From Conus ventricosus (Eukaryota; Mollusca; Gastropoda; Neogastropoda; Conidae), in the NCBI GenBank assembly GCA_018398815.1, contig CM031614.1:51345941-51409940 (forward strand): 64,000 bases of DNA, given 5' to 3'. Below are positions 37,448-49,539 of the stretch, piece after piece. How positions within the stretch are numbered: position 1 is the stretch's first letter; every line of letters starts with the position of its first letter. The notes below the pieces were generated by a model. The model saw only the letters and a program-made list of their open reading frames with translations, did no database searches and had not been told where the DNA came from. A program made the translations under genes and the position numbers.

Positions 37448-37713
37448 TAATCTCAGCTCCACAACGGTCCCCAGTATATCCGGGTGGACACAGACAGGAA
37501 TAGCCGATGCGTCATCGTCGTCATCATCATCAGCGTCAACGTCAGCAGGTACACAGGTGGCGTTGTTGAGGCACTGGTGCAGCAGACAGGGATCCGGAGG
37601 GGTGTCACAGGTGTCCTCTGTCCACCCGTTCTGACACAGACACTGGAACTCCCCCACTCCATCCTGACACACCCCATGCTGGCCACAGGGCCTGGGGCTG
37701 CACTCGTCCACGG
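37448..37713 (-). CDS. Exon: two EGF-like modules (copy B), one frameshift
   Basis: Acceptor CAACAG precedes 37713 in phase 1. The first module reads VDECSPRPCGQHGVC then FQCLCQNGW, the opening of a calcium-binding EGF (D-E-C). The second reads PPDPCLLHQCLNNATC then an acidic Asp run. One missing base, relative to copy A, in the Asp/Ala codons near 37,508 shifts the frame, so the last cysteines (CPPGYTGDRC in copy A) are read in another frame. The donor position reads GTGGTG, weaker than copy A's GTGAGT. EGF modules of this kind mediate protein contacts in matrix proteins. Confidence 0.75.
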
Positions 37714-38560
37714 CTGTTGGAAAAGAATGAGTGAGTGAGGGTTTCAGCGGGTTTGGAACAGGAGATGAAAAGGGTGGGGTGGATTGGGGGAAGGGGAAAG
37801 TAGGAGGGTTCGGGTAGAAGGGGAAAGGTGCAGCTGCCTAACCTGACTTTGAAAACGGGGGAATAGGGAGGAGGATGCAGGCATGTCTTTCTGCTCTCGC
37901 CAACTGACAGGGAAGATTGAAGGGAATGTGGGAAGGGAGGTGGGGAGGGTGGGGGAGGCCAGCTGCCGCCTTACATGACTAATTTTTACGAGAAACTGGG
38001 GGCTAGCATGTCTTTTGACACTATCCACCCCCTCCTTCCATTTTTCTATCCCATCCATCTCCTAAACTGACAAAGCTTACACAAAAGTACATCGAAAAGA
38101 AAATGGTTTTTGTTCTGAAGTGGTGCTTAGGCTTTTAAGGATACAGTTCATGACGGTGGTAGTCTTGCTGTTTCTGCAAAAATGCATTTCCAGACTCATA
38201 ACTTGCATCACTCCACCCCTCCCACCCCAACACTCCCTCCCTATCCCCTTACGTGTCCTTGTCTTTTTCTGTAGTCATCATCCTTTCCTCCATCCCCTTC
38301 CCAAGCCCTTCGCTTTCTTTTTTTGTCGCCAGATGCCCCTCACCCCTCACCCCTTCGTTTCTACCGCAGATCCACCCACCTCCCCGGTTTGCACTTTTCT
38401 ACCCTGTTGTGTTTATCTTTGTGTGGGCCATAGACAAGCGAAACAAATGGTCCTGTTCACAGAACAACGTTTGACAATAACCATCTGCTGCCGGTGAAGG
38501 GCCTAATATTCCCCTTTTCTTTATCCCTTCGCCCCTACCCTACCCCTAATGCCCAATTTG
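37714..38560. other. Intron upstream of the copy B EGF exon
   Basis: G-rich then C/T-rich sequence, weakly similar to 5,310-6,200 of copy A. No exon seen. Confidence 0.6.
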
Positions 38561-39793
38561 CCTCCTTCTTGCTTTCTTTTGTTTATTCAGTCCTGGCTGA
38601 GTCAGTTTCATACTAACAGAGGGAGGGTCTGTTTGCCTATACACTTTTGCTATCCCTTCATTAACCTTGGCCAAGTCATAGTTATGACGACGGATCGCGG
38701 AAGGACTGTTTACCTATTCTTGTTTTCTTTTGCTTAATCTTATTAAGTCACCGTCACAATGACGGAGGGACTCTTTGCATATACTTGCTTTCACTTCACA
38801 CTTGGCTAAGTCATTATTATGATGACGGGGGACTGCTTTCCATTGATTAATAGTCACTAAGTCATTATCATGATGACGGAGGATTGCGTTCCATTCAATG
38901 AAACTGGCTAAGTCATTATCATAATGACTTAGGATTGCTTTTCAATTCATTGATATTGGCTGTCATTGTCATTATGATGGAGGATTGCTTTCCATTCCTT
39001 AATAGCGGCTCAGTCATTGTCATGATGACGGTGGATTGCTTTCCATTCATTAATATTGTTTAAGTCATTATCATGATGACGGAAGATTGCTTTCCATTCA
39101 TAATATTGGGTAAATCATTATCATGATGAGGGATTGCTTTCCATTTATTACTATTGGTAAGTCATCACCGCAATTTTGGATTAATACTTTCCATTGATTA
39201 CTCTTGGTTAAGTCATTGTCATAATAACGGAAAACTGCTTTCCATTCATTAGAATTGGCGAAGTCACTGTCATAATGACGGAGGGGCTGGCTGCTTTCCC
39301 TTCGTTAATCTAGGTTACGTCACTGTCATACTGACAGGGGAGGGGGGAGCTGTTTACCTATACTGCTTTCCCTTTGTCAATCTTGTCTAAGTATTTGCAT
39401 AATGATGGAGGGACTTCATCTTGACTCGGTCATTGCATAACGACAGATGGACTTCTTCATGGCTAAATCATTCCATGGTGAGGGGAAAGGGGGGGGGGGG
39501 GGGGCTTGATATGATTCGATCATTGCGTAATTACGGCGAGACTTTCTCTTGATTAAGTCACTGCGTAATAATGGAGGACGTATTTTCATTATGGTCATTG
39601 CGTAATGACCGAGGGACTTCATCTTGGCTGAGTCATTGCATAATGACGGAGATATTTTTTGTCTGTTCTTGTTTTTCTTTCGTCAGTTTTGGCTTACTCA
39701 TTGTCACAATGACGCGTTGACCGTTTTCTTGTGTTTGTTTCTTCTTCATTAAACTTGGCTAACTCATTGTTACGTTAACAAAGAGATTGTTTG
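38561..39793. repeat. About 60-bp tandem array with GTCAT-ATGAC palindrome
   Basis: Units carry AAGTCATTATCATGATGACGG followed by a GGATTGCTTTCCATTC-like phrase. The GTCATTATCATGATGAC core is self-complementary. Unit length drifts from about 80 at the edges to about 60 in the middle. The array resumes after element 2 at 41,147-41,385. Confidence 0.8.
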
Positions 39794-39797
39794 CCGG

Positions 39798-40031
39798 TGT
39801 AACGAAAATTTTGAACTCCCCGAATGGTTTAACTCCCAGGGACTTAAACTGTTACATGTAAATTTTAACTCACCAGGAGCTAAACTAGAATATAAAAAAC
39901 TAACTCCATCTGTGTTTCAGTTTGATTCCAGGAGAGTTATTCTGACATACCACCATAATGATTCCCACCCACCACCCACTCCCTGCACCTCGCTACCACC
40001 CATGCATCTTATATACATTTTTTTCGAAATC

Positions 40032-40102
<71 letters not shown>

Positions 40103-41142
40103 TCCTTATGCACGGCCACAGTTCTCAACCGATCGACACCAAACTTGGTATCAAGCATCCTTGGCACCCCGGAAAGGTCACGGGCTATTTAGTTTTTGGA
40201 GGCACTGTTTCTAGGATGCAGAAAAAGCAAATATTAAAAAGAATCGAAGCCGTAGTTCTCAACCGATCGACACCAAGTTTGGCACAAAGCATCCTTGGCA
40301 CCCTGGGAGTGTCATGGGCTATTTATTTTTGGCTGGCACTGTTTCCAGAGCGCAGCAAAATTAAATGTTTGAAAAATCGATTTCTGCCTATAGTAAGTAC
40401 AGTGAGCTTAGCGAAGTGAACCACCAGGCACACAAAAATTACAAAGCTTTCACTTCACGCAGCACAGGGTGGGGTGGTGGGAGGGCGGGGGAGGGGGGGA
40501 GATGGAGGGAGAAGCGGGGAGGGGGGGGGTGGGAGGGGAGGATGTTGCTGTTGTTGTTGTTGTTGCTGCTGCTGTGATTGTTGTTGTTGATGATGATGAT
40601 GATGATGGTGAACATTATATCCCCTTCCCCATTTTTCTTACAGAAAGACATCTGGGAATAAGTGGGTGGGGAGTCATCTTAGTCATGATCAGATTAACTC
40701 CCCCTCTGTTACAAAGTAACTCCCCTGGGGTCGTTTCATGTCAGAAAAAAACGTGTTCACATTAACTCGCAGGGGAGTTATTCTAAACTGTGAAAAACTT
40801 AACCCCCTTAGTGGGCAGGGGAGTTAAACTTTTACACACCTGGATTAACTCCTGGGAGTTAATCTGGATATAGTACAGACTAACTCCCGGGGGGTGGGGG
40901 GTCATTCTGTTACAGGGTGGGAATTAAGTCTGATATGTGTACAGAAATGGCTCCCCCCTTAATGTTTTCAAGAATTTGTTGAGACTAAGATTTTAGAACA
41001 TTTTGAAGTTTTACTGAGTGGAGTTATTTTGGCATAGGGTGGGAGTCATTCTAGTTTAACTCCCATGGAGTTAAAATTTACGTATGAACAGTTTAACTCC
41101 CTGGGAGTTAAACCATTCGGGGAGTTCAATGTTTTCGTTACA
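39798..41142. mobile_element. Inverted-repeat DNA element 2, same family, opposite orientation
   Basis: The ends TGTAACGAAAATTTTGAACT and TTCGTTACA match element 1. Internal blocks (ACATCTGGGAATA, CATCTTAGTCATGATCA, ATGCATCTTATAT) occur in the reverse orientation relative to element 1. Flanks are CCGG on the left and CCGA on the right, a duplication with one change. The middle (40,105-40,620) is unlike element 1 and holds two tandem copies of a 127-bp segment around TCTCAACCGATCGACACCAA, plus G-rich and GTT/GAT triplet sequence. It splits the array at 38.6-41.4k. Confidence 0.8.
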
Positions 41143-41146
41143 CCGA

Positions 41147-41928
41147 TGGTTATTTTCCTTTCATTCTTCTTGGTGGATCGTTGTCATAATGACAGAGGGA
41201 CTGTTTACTTATACTTGTTTTCCTTTCACTAAGCTTGGCCCAGCCATCGTTATTATGACGGAAGGACTATTTGCCTGTATCCGTTTTTCCTTCATTATTC
41301 TTTACTAATCATTGCTTAATGACGCCAGGATTGTGCGCTGGCACTTGTTTTCCCCTACTACTTATTGGTTCAACATCATCTTGTGTCGACGGTACACTAT
41401 GACTGCTGATGATTTATTTTATATTCAAAGTACTCTATATTACACAATGTATTTTACTGAGCGTGGGGAAATGGGGTGTGAGTTGAAGTATCGGGCAGGC
41501 AATGGGGACTGGAAGGAAGAATGGATGGTGGTTGGAGCGAGGATGAAATACACGTATACAAGACAAAAAACACAACACTAGACAAAAAAAGTAAAACATT
41601 CCTGGACACTCTCCAGTATTGATCTAATACTGAATAAAAAATAAACTGTTCATGAATAGAATGGTGAAAAGACTAAAAGGAAAAAAAATGAGAGAAACGC
41701 ACGTGGGCACATGTAACTGACTCTGACCTCTTGCTGGAGAATCAAAATTCAAGTAAAATGAATATTAATGCGACTGTTCATTGCTATCATTATAATTCTA
41801 ACTGTTGCTTATGTTGTTGCTGCTGCTTCTGCTACTGCCACTATACAAACAATAACGACGATGGCGATCAAGACGATGATGATTTATGGAAGAAAGAAAA
41901 CAGAAACAGCCACACTATAGCCACTGAC
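41147..41928. other. Array remainder and spacer
   Basis: Up to about 41,385 it continues the GTCAT-ATGAC array interrupted by element 2. The rest is AT-rich intron, ending in GCT- and GAT-triplet-rich sequence next to the 42.0k exon. Confidence 0.6.
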
Positions 41929-42078
41929 CGTCACATTTGCTGGGTACTATCATCACATCAGGATCAGGTGACCAGATCAGCAAGCTTTCGGAGTTGTTCA
42001 CCCGGCAGGAAGTGTCTGTAGCGATCATTTCCTCTTCTGACATTTCTCCTCCGTAGACCGCCAGACCACTGACTGTCA
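41929..42078 (-). CDS. Exon: unrecognised module with two cysteines (copy B)
   Basis: This is a 150-bp phase 1-1 exon with acceptor TTAAACAG and donor GTCAGT. The encoded sequence runs from VTVSGLAVYGGEMSEEEM through DTSCRVNNSESLLIWSPD to MIVPSKCDG, with one probable disulfide pair. It lies between the beta-rich exons and the EGF exon, and its phases match. A degraded counterpart exists at 22.92-23.05k in copy A with homologous flanks on both sides, which supports its being a real duplicated exon. Confidence 0.6.
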
Positions 42079-42880
42079 CTGTTTAACAATGCATCAGACT
42101 AACTCACGACAACAGTATCCAACTCAAATCCTTCGCAATGTAGCACCTTTCCTTGTGTGCCTTTTAACTATCATTATTGCGAGTACCTACTAAGCGCCTA
42201 TCCTCGGTTCGACTACAGACCAGACCAAAAGCGCTTGACAATCCACATTCTCATTTATACAAGGGCTGCCTACCTGGACAGACTGAAGAGCTGCCTGCTG
42301 GCGCTAATCATACGTTTACCGTGTCATTCAGTCTGCCTGCTGGCGCTAATCATACGATTACCGTGTCATTCAGTCGAATATCAGTTCCTCAGTTTTCACT
42401 CATTTCTTTGCTTTTTCACGAATGATACATACCCTGTGTATACGTGCCATCCACACCAGCGACCAAATTGATAAGCCTTACCAGATGAGAAGCCTATCAG
42501 CAATTCTCTAAAAATCAATTAAAATCAAACAATGATAGCCCTACAAACAATTCTGTTAAAATCCATGAACAGCTAAAATCCTTGACAGCCTCACAAACAC
42601 TTCTGTAAAAAAAAAATATCTTATTGGTGATAACCCTACGAACAATTCTACAAAAACGGATAAAGATCTTGTAAATATCCTACGAACAATTCTCCAAAAA
42701 CAAATGAAGATCAACCTAACTTTTTTTCATTTATCCTGTGGTCAGAAAAAACAATCGGAAAACAAACGCTTATAGAGACTCACACACACACGGCAAATAG
42801 ACAGGACCGGAGATCATATCCTGCACTACTGTGCTCAGTCTGCGTGAAAAAAAAACCCGTCCTATGCAATGTGTGGCCCT
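42079..42880. other. Intron with short duplications
   Basis: A 49-bp segment containing CTGCCTGCTGGCGCTAATCA is duplicated in tandem at about 42,291-42,377. From 42,480 to 42,720 short phrases such as CAATTCT-AAAA and GATAGCCCTACAAACAA recur at 40-60-base spacing, a decayed tandem repeat. No exon. Confidence 0.6.
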
Positions 42881-44980
42881 CATCTGTCACCAACTGGAAA
42901 AACGTGTCCCAAGCAATCAGTGATTATCATCTGTCATTAATTGTTAAAAAAAATTCCGTACAGTCTGTAACCTTCATCTGTCACCAAGTGGAAAAGTCGT
43001 CCCCTGTAACATGTGTCCGTGATTTACCTTCAAGTGGGAAAAAACGTCCCCTACAATCTGTAACAGTCATCTGTCACCAAGTGGAAAAAACGTCCCCTAC
43101 AATCTGTAACAGTCATCTGTCACCAAGTGGAAAAAACGTCCCCTACAATCTGTAACAGTCATCTGTCACCAAGTCGAAAAAACGTCCCCTACAATCTGTA
43201 AAGTCATCTGTCACCAAGGAAAAAACGTCCCCTACAATCTGTAACAGTCATCTGTCACCAAGTGGAAAAAAAAAAAGCTCTGTCCAGAACCACAATCTGT
43301 AACCTCGTCACCAAGTGGAAAAAACGTCCCTACAATCTGTAACAGTCATCTGTCACCAAGTGGAAAAAAACGTCCCCAACAATCTGTAACTAGTCATCTG
43401 TCACCAAGTGGAAAAAAACGTCCCCGCAATCTGTAACAGTCATCTGTCACCAAGTGGAAAAAAAAAGTCCCCACAATCTATAACCGTCCGTCACCAAGTG
43501 GAAAAAACGCCCTACAATCTGTAACAGTCATCTGTCACCAAGTGGAAAAAACGCCCCTACAATCTGTAACAGTCATCTGTCACCAAGTGGAAAAAAACGT
43601 CCCCTACAATCTGTAACAGTCATTTGTCACTAAGTGGAAAAAACCGCCCCCTACAATCTGTAACAGTCATCTGTCACCAAGTGGAAAAAACGTCCCCTAC
43701 AGTTTGTAACAGTCATCTGTCACCAAGTGGAAAAACGTCCCTACAATTTGCATCATCTGTCCCAATGAAAAGCGTCCTGCAATCTGTGGCCCTCTTCTGT
43801 CTCAATAGAAAGGCGTACCTGCAATCTGTGGCCCTCTTCTGTCTCCAATAGAAAAAAGCGTCACCTGCAATCTGTGGCCCTCTTCTGTCCTCCAGTAGAA
43901 AAGGCGTCCTGCAATCTGTGGCCCTCTTCTGTCCTCCAATAGAAAAGGCGTACCTGCAATCTGTGGCCCTCTTCAGTCTTCCAAGTAGAAAAAGCGTCCC
44001 CTGCAATCTGTAGCCCTCTTCTGTCCTCTAGTAGAAAAAGCGTCCCCTGCAATCTATGGCCTCTTCTGTCTTCAAGTAGAGAAGGCGTCCCTGCAATCTG
44101 TGGCCCTAACTTGTCACCAAGTGGGAAAAAACGTCTCCTGTAACCTGTGACGGTCATTTGTCACAACGTGGAAAAATCGTCCCTTGCAGTCAGTGGCTCT
44201 CATTCGTCATCCAGTGGAAAAACTGTCCTTGCAATCTGTCGGTCCTCATCTGTCAAGTCCCCTGTATCGTGGCCTCATACATCATCCGTGGAAAAACGTT
44301 CCTTGCAATCTGTCGGTCCTCATCTGTCAAGTCCCCTGTATTCTGTGGCCCTCATACATCATCCGTGGAAAAATCGTCCCTTGCAATCTGTGGTCCTCAT
44401 CTGTCAAGTCCCCTTATTCTGTGGCCCTCATACATCATCCAGTGGAAAAATCGTCCCTGCAATCTGTTGCCGTCCTCTGTTACAACGTGGAAAAGAAATA
44501 CTTCCTAGATCCTATGCAATCTGTGGCAAATATCATCATGCCATCATGTGGGAAAAGCGTTCCCTGTAATCTATCGCTGTTACGTGTTCACATGGTGAAA
44601 AAAAACCCGTCTCTGCAGTCTGTGACCCTATCTGTCACGGACGTGGAAAAAGTGACCCTATAATTTAATATATGGCAGTTATCTGTCATCAGGTAAGAAT
44701 AGGTCTCCTGCAATCTATAACAGTTAACTGTCACTGACTGTAAAAAAGCGTTTCCTGCAATCTGTCGCCAGGTGAAATATTGTCTCTTGCGATTATCCGT
44801 ATCCAAGTGGAGAAAGCCTCAACAACAATCTATTCCCTTATCGTATCAGCACATGAAAAAAGTGTTTCCTGCTATCTGTCATTAGATGAAAAAATGTCCC
44901 TGCAATATGTGGCAGTTATCTGTATTCAAGTGGCTAAAGCCTCCCCGACAATCTGTTTCCGCCACCTGTCTAATGTAAAA
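42881..44980. repeat. 46-bp tandem array, about 45 units, with a variant block
   Basis: The main unit contains ACGTCCCCTACAATCTGTAA and CAGTCATCTGTCACCAAGTG. From 43,750 a variant appears (CTGCAATCTGTGGCCCTCTT ... AGTAGAAAAGG), and from 44,150 mixed units. The outer units are diverged and the inner ones (43,020-43,730) almost identical, as in local homogenisation. Confidence 0.9.
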
Positions 44981-45638
44981 AGCGTCCCCTGCAATTTGCA
45001 CTGATCAATCATCAGCTGTGTACCTCGTCGGCTGTGTTCAGCAGATGCAAATTGAGGACAGAAAGAGTTCTTCGCAGTAAAGAGAAGTGTGTTTTGCATG
45101 TTTTCATTCTTTCTTTTATATTTATTTGAAAAATGTACGTGTTCGTACAAGAGGAATTTTCTTAAAACGACGACTAGGAAAATGTGAGCTGTTCAGCAGA
45201 GATACAAATTGTCAGCATATTAATTTCTATTGCTTTTTAAATTATTCTTAAGTACTAAGAAATGAGTCCTACTCTCAGACAAAAATCGTATGTGCCAGCA
45301 TGTGCCAGGTGATTCTCTGAGATTAATGGGAACGCTCAGAGCAGGAACTACCCGGTAAATTAAAGACATGCATATCACACCCATTGGTTAAAAATGACTT
45401 ATCATTTTGAGTGAAACGTTCCACTGTTAAATGTATGATTTGAGTGAAACGTTGATTTGAAGCAAATTATCGTTTCTATTTTATCCAGTCGCCAAATGCA
45501 ACGCATACAAAACTACAATATATCAAAATATCAACATTCAAAATGTGTCATCATCGACAAGGGAGGAAAATACCCGTTTGCTCTCTTCCATCCTCTCGTC
45601 CACTGTTTCACCAGTACTGTCTAGCAAACATGCCATAC
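44981..45638. other. Intron, AT-rich
   Basis: GAGTGAAACGTT recurs at 45,409 and 45,431; otherwise nothing recognisable. The open frame continuing from the 45.7k exon to 45,538 is probably intronic. Confidence 0.5.
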
Positions 45639-45811
45639 CTTTTCCGCTTGTAGAAAGCACGGACAAACTGATGTTATTGGACGGCTGCTCCGGTAGCGTC
45701 ACGACATAAATGTCCCGTGACAGATTCGTCGTTTGGGCACCAGGGGGCTGTATCAGGCATATCACACGTGACCAGGACCCAGGCAGCAACTGTTGAGGTG
45801 TACTTGGTGTG
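45639..45811 (-). CDS. Exon: beta-rich segment, partner of the 46.7k exon
   Basis: The best acceptor is CTTTCAG before 45811, because it supplies the phase 2 that the upstream exon requires. An alternative AG 27 bases further in would break the frame. The donor is GTATGG after 45639, in phase 1. Coding reads from TPSTPQQLLPGSWSRV to NNISLSVLSTSGK. The 173-bp length takes phase 2 to phase 1 and joins cleanly to the 42.0k exon. An open frame runs past the donor for about 30 codons, so intron retention or an alternative end is possible. Confidence 0.6.
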
Positions 45812-46021
45812 CTGAAAGCAAGGGTTTTGTGTATTTTTATTCGTCTTATCCCATGGCTCTCATTTTCTCAACCTATGCATCTGTCCCCGAGTCCGCCCGT
45901 CCTTGTCTGCTAGCTTGCCGTTCTCTGTGTGCTACTGTGCGAGCATAAGCCAAAATTATTTCATTATGTTTAAGTATGTTGCTCTACTGTGCTGGCGCGC
46001 GCGCGTGCTATGTGGTACTGT

Positions 46022-46071
<50 letters not shown>

Positions 46072-46630
46072 GGTTGTGTGTGGGGTGTGTGTGGTGTGGT
46101 GTGTGTGTGTGTGTGCACGCGCAGACAGCAATATACGTGGAAACGCTGGATGTCACCAGTGCAGTTCTTATACTTAATCATCCTTCCATATTTCCAATTG
46201 CTCTTTTCTTTCTCTTTGTTGTCATTGTCAGCATCTTCCATCTGATTTCCCTCTTTTCCGCCATGAAAGCTCTTCTCCTCAATTCTTCCTCTTCCACCTC
46301 CTTTTTCTGTTATTCTTCTTTCCTACCACCACCTCTTTTCTTCCTCATTTCTATCGTTCTACTTCTCGTTTTTCCCTTCCATCTCATCTTTTCTGTCCGA
46401 TCTCTTCTTCCTCCTCCACTTATCTTTCTTCTTCCTTCATTCTTTCTTCTTCCTTTTTCTGTGCTTCTTTTCCTCCGCCCCTCCCCTCACCTCTTTTCTA
46501 TCCTTGCTTTTCTCTTCTCTTTTTTCTTCTCTCCGTCTCTATTTCTGTCCTCTTCTCCTCTTCATCCGCTCTTTCCTGCCCGTTCCTGACCTCTCCTATG
46601 TCTTCGTCCCCTTCCTCCTTATCACCTCAC
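45812..46630. other. Intron with (GT)n and long T/C-rich tract
   Basis: Interrupted (GT)n at 46,021-46,115, then more than 350 bases of CTT/TCC-rich sequence (46,240-46,620). A 228-codon plus-strand frame here is a repeat translation. Confidence 0.75.
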
Positions 46631-46829
46631 CTGTTACTGATGTCGCTTAGTGCTGACATAGAAGGAGCGTGGAGAGGGTACGTGAGGAGTGATCCACTCT
46701 CTCCATCACTCAGCGTCACCTCTGCTCTGCTGCCAGAGGTCAGACTGACCCACAGGGACAGAGTCAGTGACGTCCAGTTCCCTCTGACGTCAACGCTGAC
46801 GCTGTTGTTTGTCAGCACCATGTCGGCAG
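46631..46829 (-). CDS. Exon: beta-rich segment following the cysteine-rich modules
   Basis: Acceptor TTGTCCAG precedes 46829 and donor GTGAGG follows 46631, giving 199 bp, phase 1 to phase 2. The encoded stretch starts AADMVLTNNSVSVDVRGNW and continues with alternating hydrophobic/polar residues and several N-x-S/T sequons. No cysteines are present, unlike the flanking modules. It may be an immunoglobulin- or laminin-G-like fold split over two exons with 45.7k, but I do not recognise a specific family. Confidence 0.6.
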
Positions 46830-47864
46830 CTGGACAATCGATTGTCGTGAGCGAGAACATGCGAGAACAAAAAAGATGCCTCTCTCTCTCTCTCTTTCTC
46901 TCGCTCTCTCACACACCACACACACACACACACAACACACATTTCACTCCACACACACACACACACGCGCGCGCGCTGCGCGCACGCACACACACACGCC
47001 AGGAGTAGATAGGTCGTCTACGAATGGCTGGGGTGGGAGTAGTCCCTCTTTCTTTCAAGATCTAGACTGCACTAAATTGGAAATCAGTACACGCCCAATG
47101 ACTGACCGGCTCATCTTTAAATCACCATTGCCAATGGGGGAGGACGAGGCTGAGCGGGAATACACAGATCAAACACACATTGCACCAACTGGGTTAAACC
47201 AGATTTTTCCACGGAGGAAGGCGAGGAAAACGCAAAATCGGAAAACATACAAACATGAGAATAACAAACATCATCGCAGATGTGAATGTAGCACAGGCAT
47301 TGGAGGGAAGACGGAGCACAATCAAATATGAGAATAAACAGTTATTCTCGAAAATGTAGCAGTTAAAACACAAACACAAGTGCAGGAGGAACCCACTCAA
47401 TAAAACACCAGAATGTGACGTTTGAACTCATGTCGGTATTGGCACATTCGTTGGAGCTGTCGTTGGGTTAACGTAGTGGCGCCCTCCGGAGAGGAATGCT
47501 CACTCATAATGCCTCCTAGACTGAAATCATCATCGGGGTGGGGTAGGGAGTAGGGTGCTTAGCAGGTCATTTTCTGCATATGCTGGACAGTACAAGCAGC
47601 GCTGAACATGCTGAAGCGACTGGGCAGCTGCGCAGTGTTTCCTCCAACGGGTTGCCTCACCACGACCTGACATAGTGTCGCATGCAACTGTGGTTATGGG
47701 GTTGTGACAGGAAGAAGTTGGGTGTGGCTGTGTGTGGGGAGGTGGAGCTTGCGGTACGGGGAAATGCCACTGACGAAGAGCAAAACCAAGCTAACACGGG
47801 GAAAAGGACAACCATTCACGCACATGTAGGAATCGGAGCTCGAACAAAGGAAGAACACACTCAC
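46830..47864. other. Intron with CT and CA repeats
   Basis: (CT)n at 46,880-46,912 and (CA)n at 46,913-47,000, then about 850 bases of unique sequence in which I see no domain or clear exon. Confidence 0.6.
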
Positions 47865-48026
47865 GCAGGCAAAGATGTGACCTGTTGGCCCCTAAGGTCT
47901 CTGTCCAGGTGTTGAAGGGGCAGAGGTCACAAGTCACAGCGCCGTCACGTGACTGATAGTGACCCAGAGGGCAGAGTTCGCAGGGCTGAAACCCGTCTGA
48001 CGACATGCTGCCCGCCCGACACTGCT
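47865..48026 (-). CDS. Exon: GCC2/GCC3 cysteine-rich module, intact
   Basis: This is a 162-bp phase 1-1 exon with acceptor GTTACAG and a near-perfect donor GTGAGT. It encodes about 54 residues: EQCRAGSMSSDGFQPCELCP, then LGHYQSRDGAVTCDLCPFNT and GANRSHLCL. The spacing C-x2-CPxGxYQ-x(n)-C-x2-CPxxT matches the ephrin-receptor-like repeat found in tandem in SVEP1 and SCUBE proteins. The frame is open throughout. Neighbouring exons at 60.1k and 46.7k join in the same phase. Confidence 0.75.
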
Positions 48027-48301
48027 CTGTAACATCGAAAACACTCCACGGTCACCCATTAATGAACACGATATGAGAAAACAGTACTGGCTGAACATGA
48101 TCAGAAAGTAATTCATTTTTTAATCTGCAGCCCTTAAAGACAATATTTTCCCCATTTAGATCGAAAATGAAATGGATCTTAATCGAAAAAAAAATTAATT
48201 AGGAAAGTGATTGCTTAAACCTGGACTGGCGATAGAAATGGCTCTGTTTTCCGGACAGACGATATGGTTTCTGACATGCTGTTGGTGAAGGATTATATAT
48301 G
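48027..48301. other. Intron spacer
   Basis: AT-rich sequence up to the pogo-like element; nothing recognisable. Confidence 0.5.
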
Positions 48302-48738
48302 CAGTATGCTCCGCCTATAGCGGCCACTGGTTATACCGGACTCCGTTTATACCGACATAGCAAATCATTTCCCGGCCGAGGGCCTTCTTTAACATGACTA
48401 AAAACTCATCGGATATAGCGGCCAGCGGTTATACCGGACATCGGTTTTACCGGACATGTTTTACCGTCCCCAGGATCCCTTTTCTCCTGATATACCAGAC
48501 GGCGCGGTGTTGCGGTCACCGGTTATACCGGACGCCACTATTCCGGTCATGTTTTCTTGTCCCACCTCCGCATATAACGGACGCAGCGCGTGTGCGACCA
48601 GGCACCAACACGGACTGCTGCATGAATCTAAGAAACGATGGCCAAATTCTAGGAAAATTGCTTGCGTTAGCTTCAGGTCAAGTTTCGGTTTTGGTTTAGT
48701 GTTCTGTATGTGCGGACATGCTTGGATTGGTGCGTGCG

Positions 48739-48784
<46 letters not shown>

Positions 48785-49182
48785 GTATATATGCTATTCC
48801 CATCTTTACCGTAATTTCTTCGGTGCTTGCTTTGTTATTGTGTTCAACATTGACAAAAATCTGCTTATTTTCCTTCTTTTGTTTTTCCTGTCTAAAAATA
48901 TGTTATGATGGAAAGTATAGTGGACATAGTTTTGTTTCCCTTTGATGTGATCAGGGTTGATTTTTCTACAGCGCCTGACAGACTTGTTTGTTTTCTTGCT
49001 TTTTTTCTTTTACGGTGTTTAGCACAATGGTATATAAAAATCGCAATGTCTGTTTGAAATTTCATGTACCCCAAGTGGGTTTCGGAAATAAAATTCTTGT
49101 ATCTTGTATCTGCTGTGTTAATTGTTATGGTGGATACTACTGTAATGTTCTTGAAGTCCTGATCAGTGCCCCCTCTCTCTTT

Positions 49183-49245
<63 letters not shown>

Positions 49246-49457
49246 AACTCACAGCCACCATTTAAAACGAATATGTCTGGCAACGAAAGGAACATATATC
49301 ACATGTATGCATGAAAGCATTCAACATTACAAACAAAATGCGTATACATTTATCCATGAAAGATACAACTTTATATAAATTAATGCGTATAGGCTCAAAT
49401 CTGAGTTAAAGTTCTGGATAATTCTTACCTAATTTGTGGAAATATAAACGGCGTGCG

Positions 49458-49539
<82 letters not shown>

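Noticed and set aside
41312..41581. 89-codon plus frame at 41.3-41.6k
   Set aside because: No domain, repeat-derived start, not conserved, and on the strand opposite to all exons.
45903..46589. Ser/Phe/Leu-rich 228-codon frame suggesting a membrane protein
   Set aside because: It runs through (GT)n and a CTT/TCC-rich tract, opposite to the gene strand, and lies wholly in an intron.
46598..47008. Plus-strand frame over 46.6-47.0k
   Set aside because: It is the antisense of the 46.7k exon plus CT/CA repeats.
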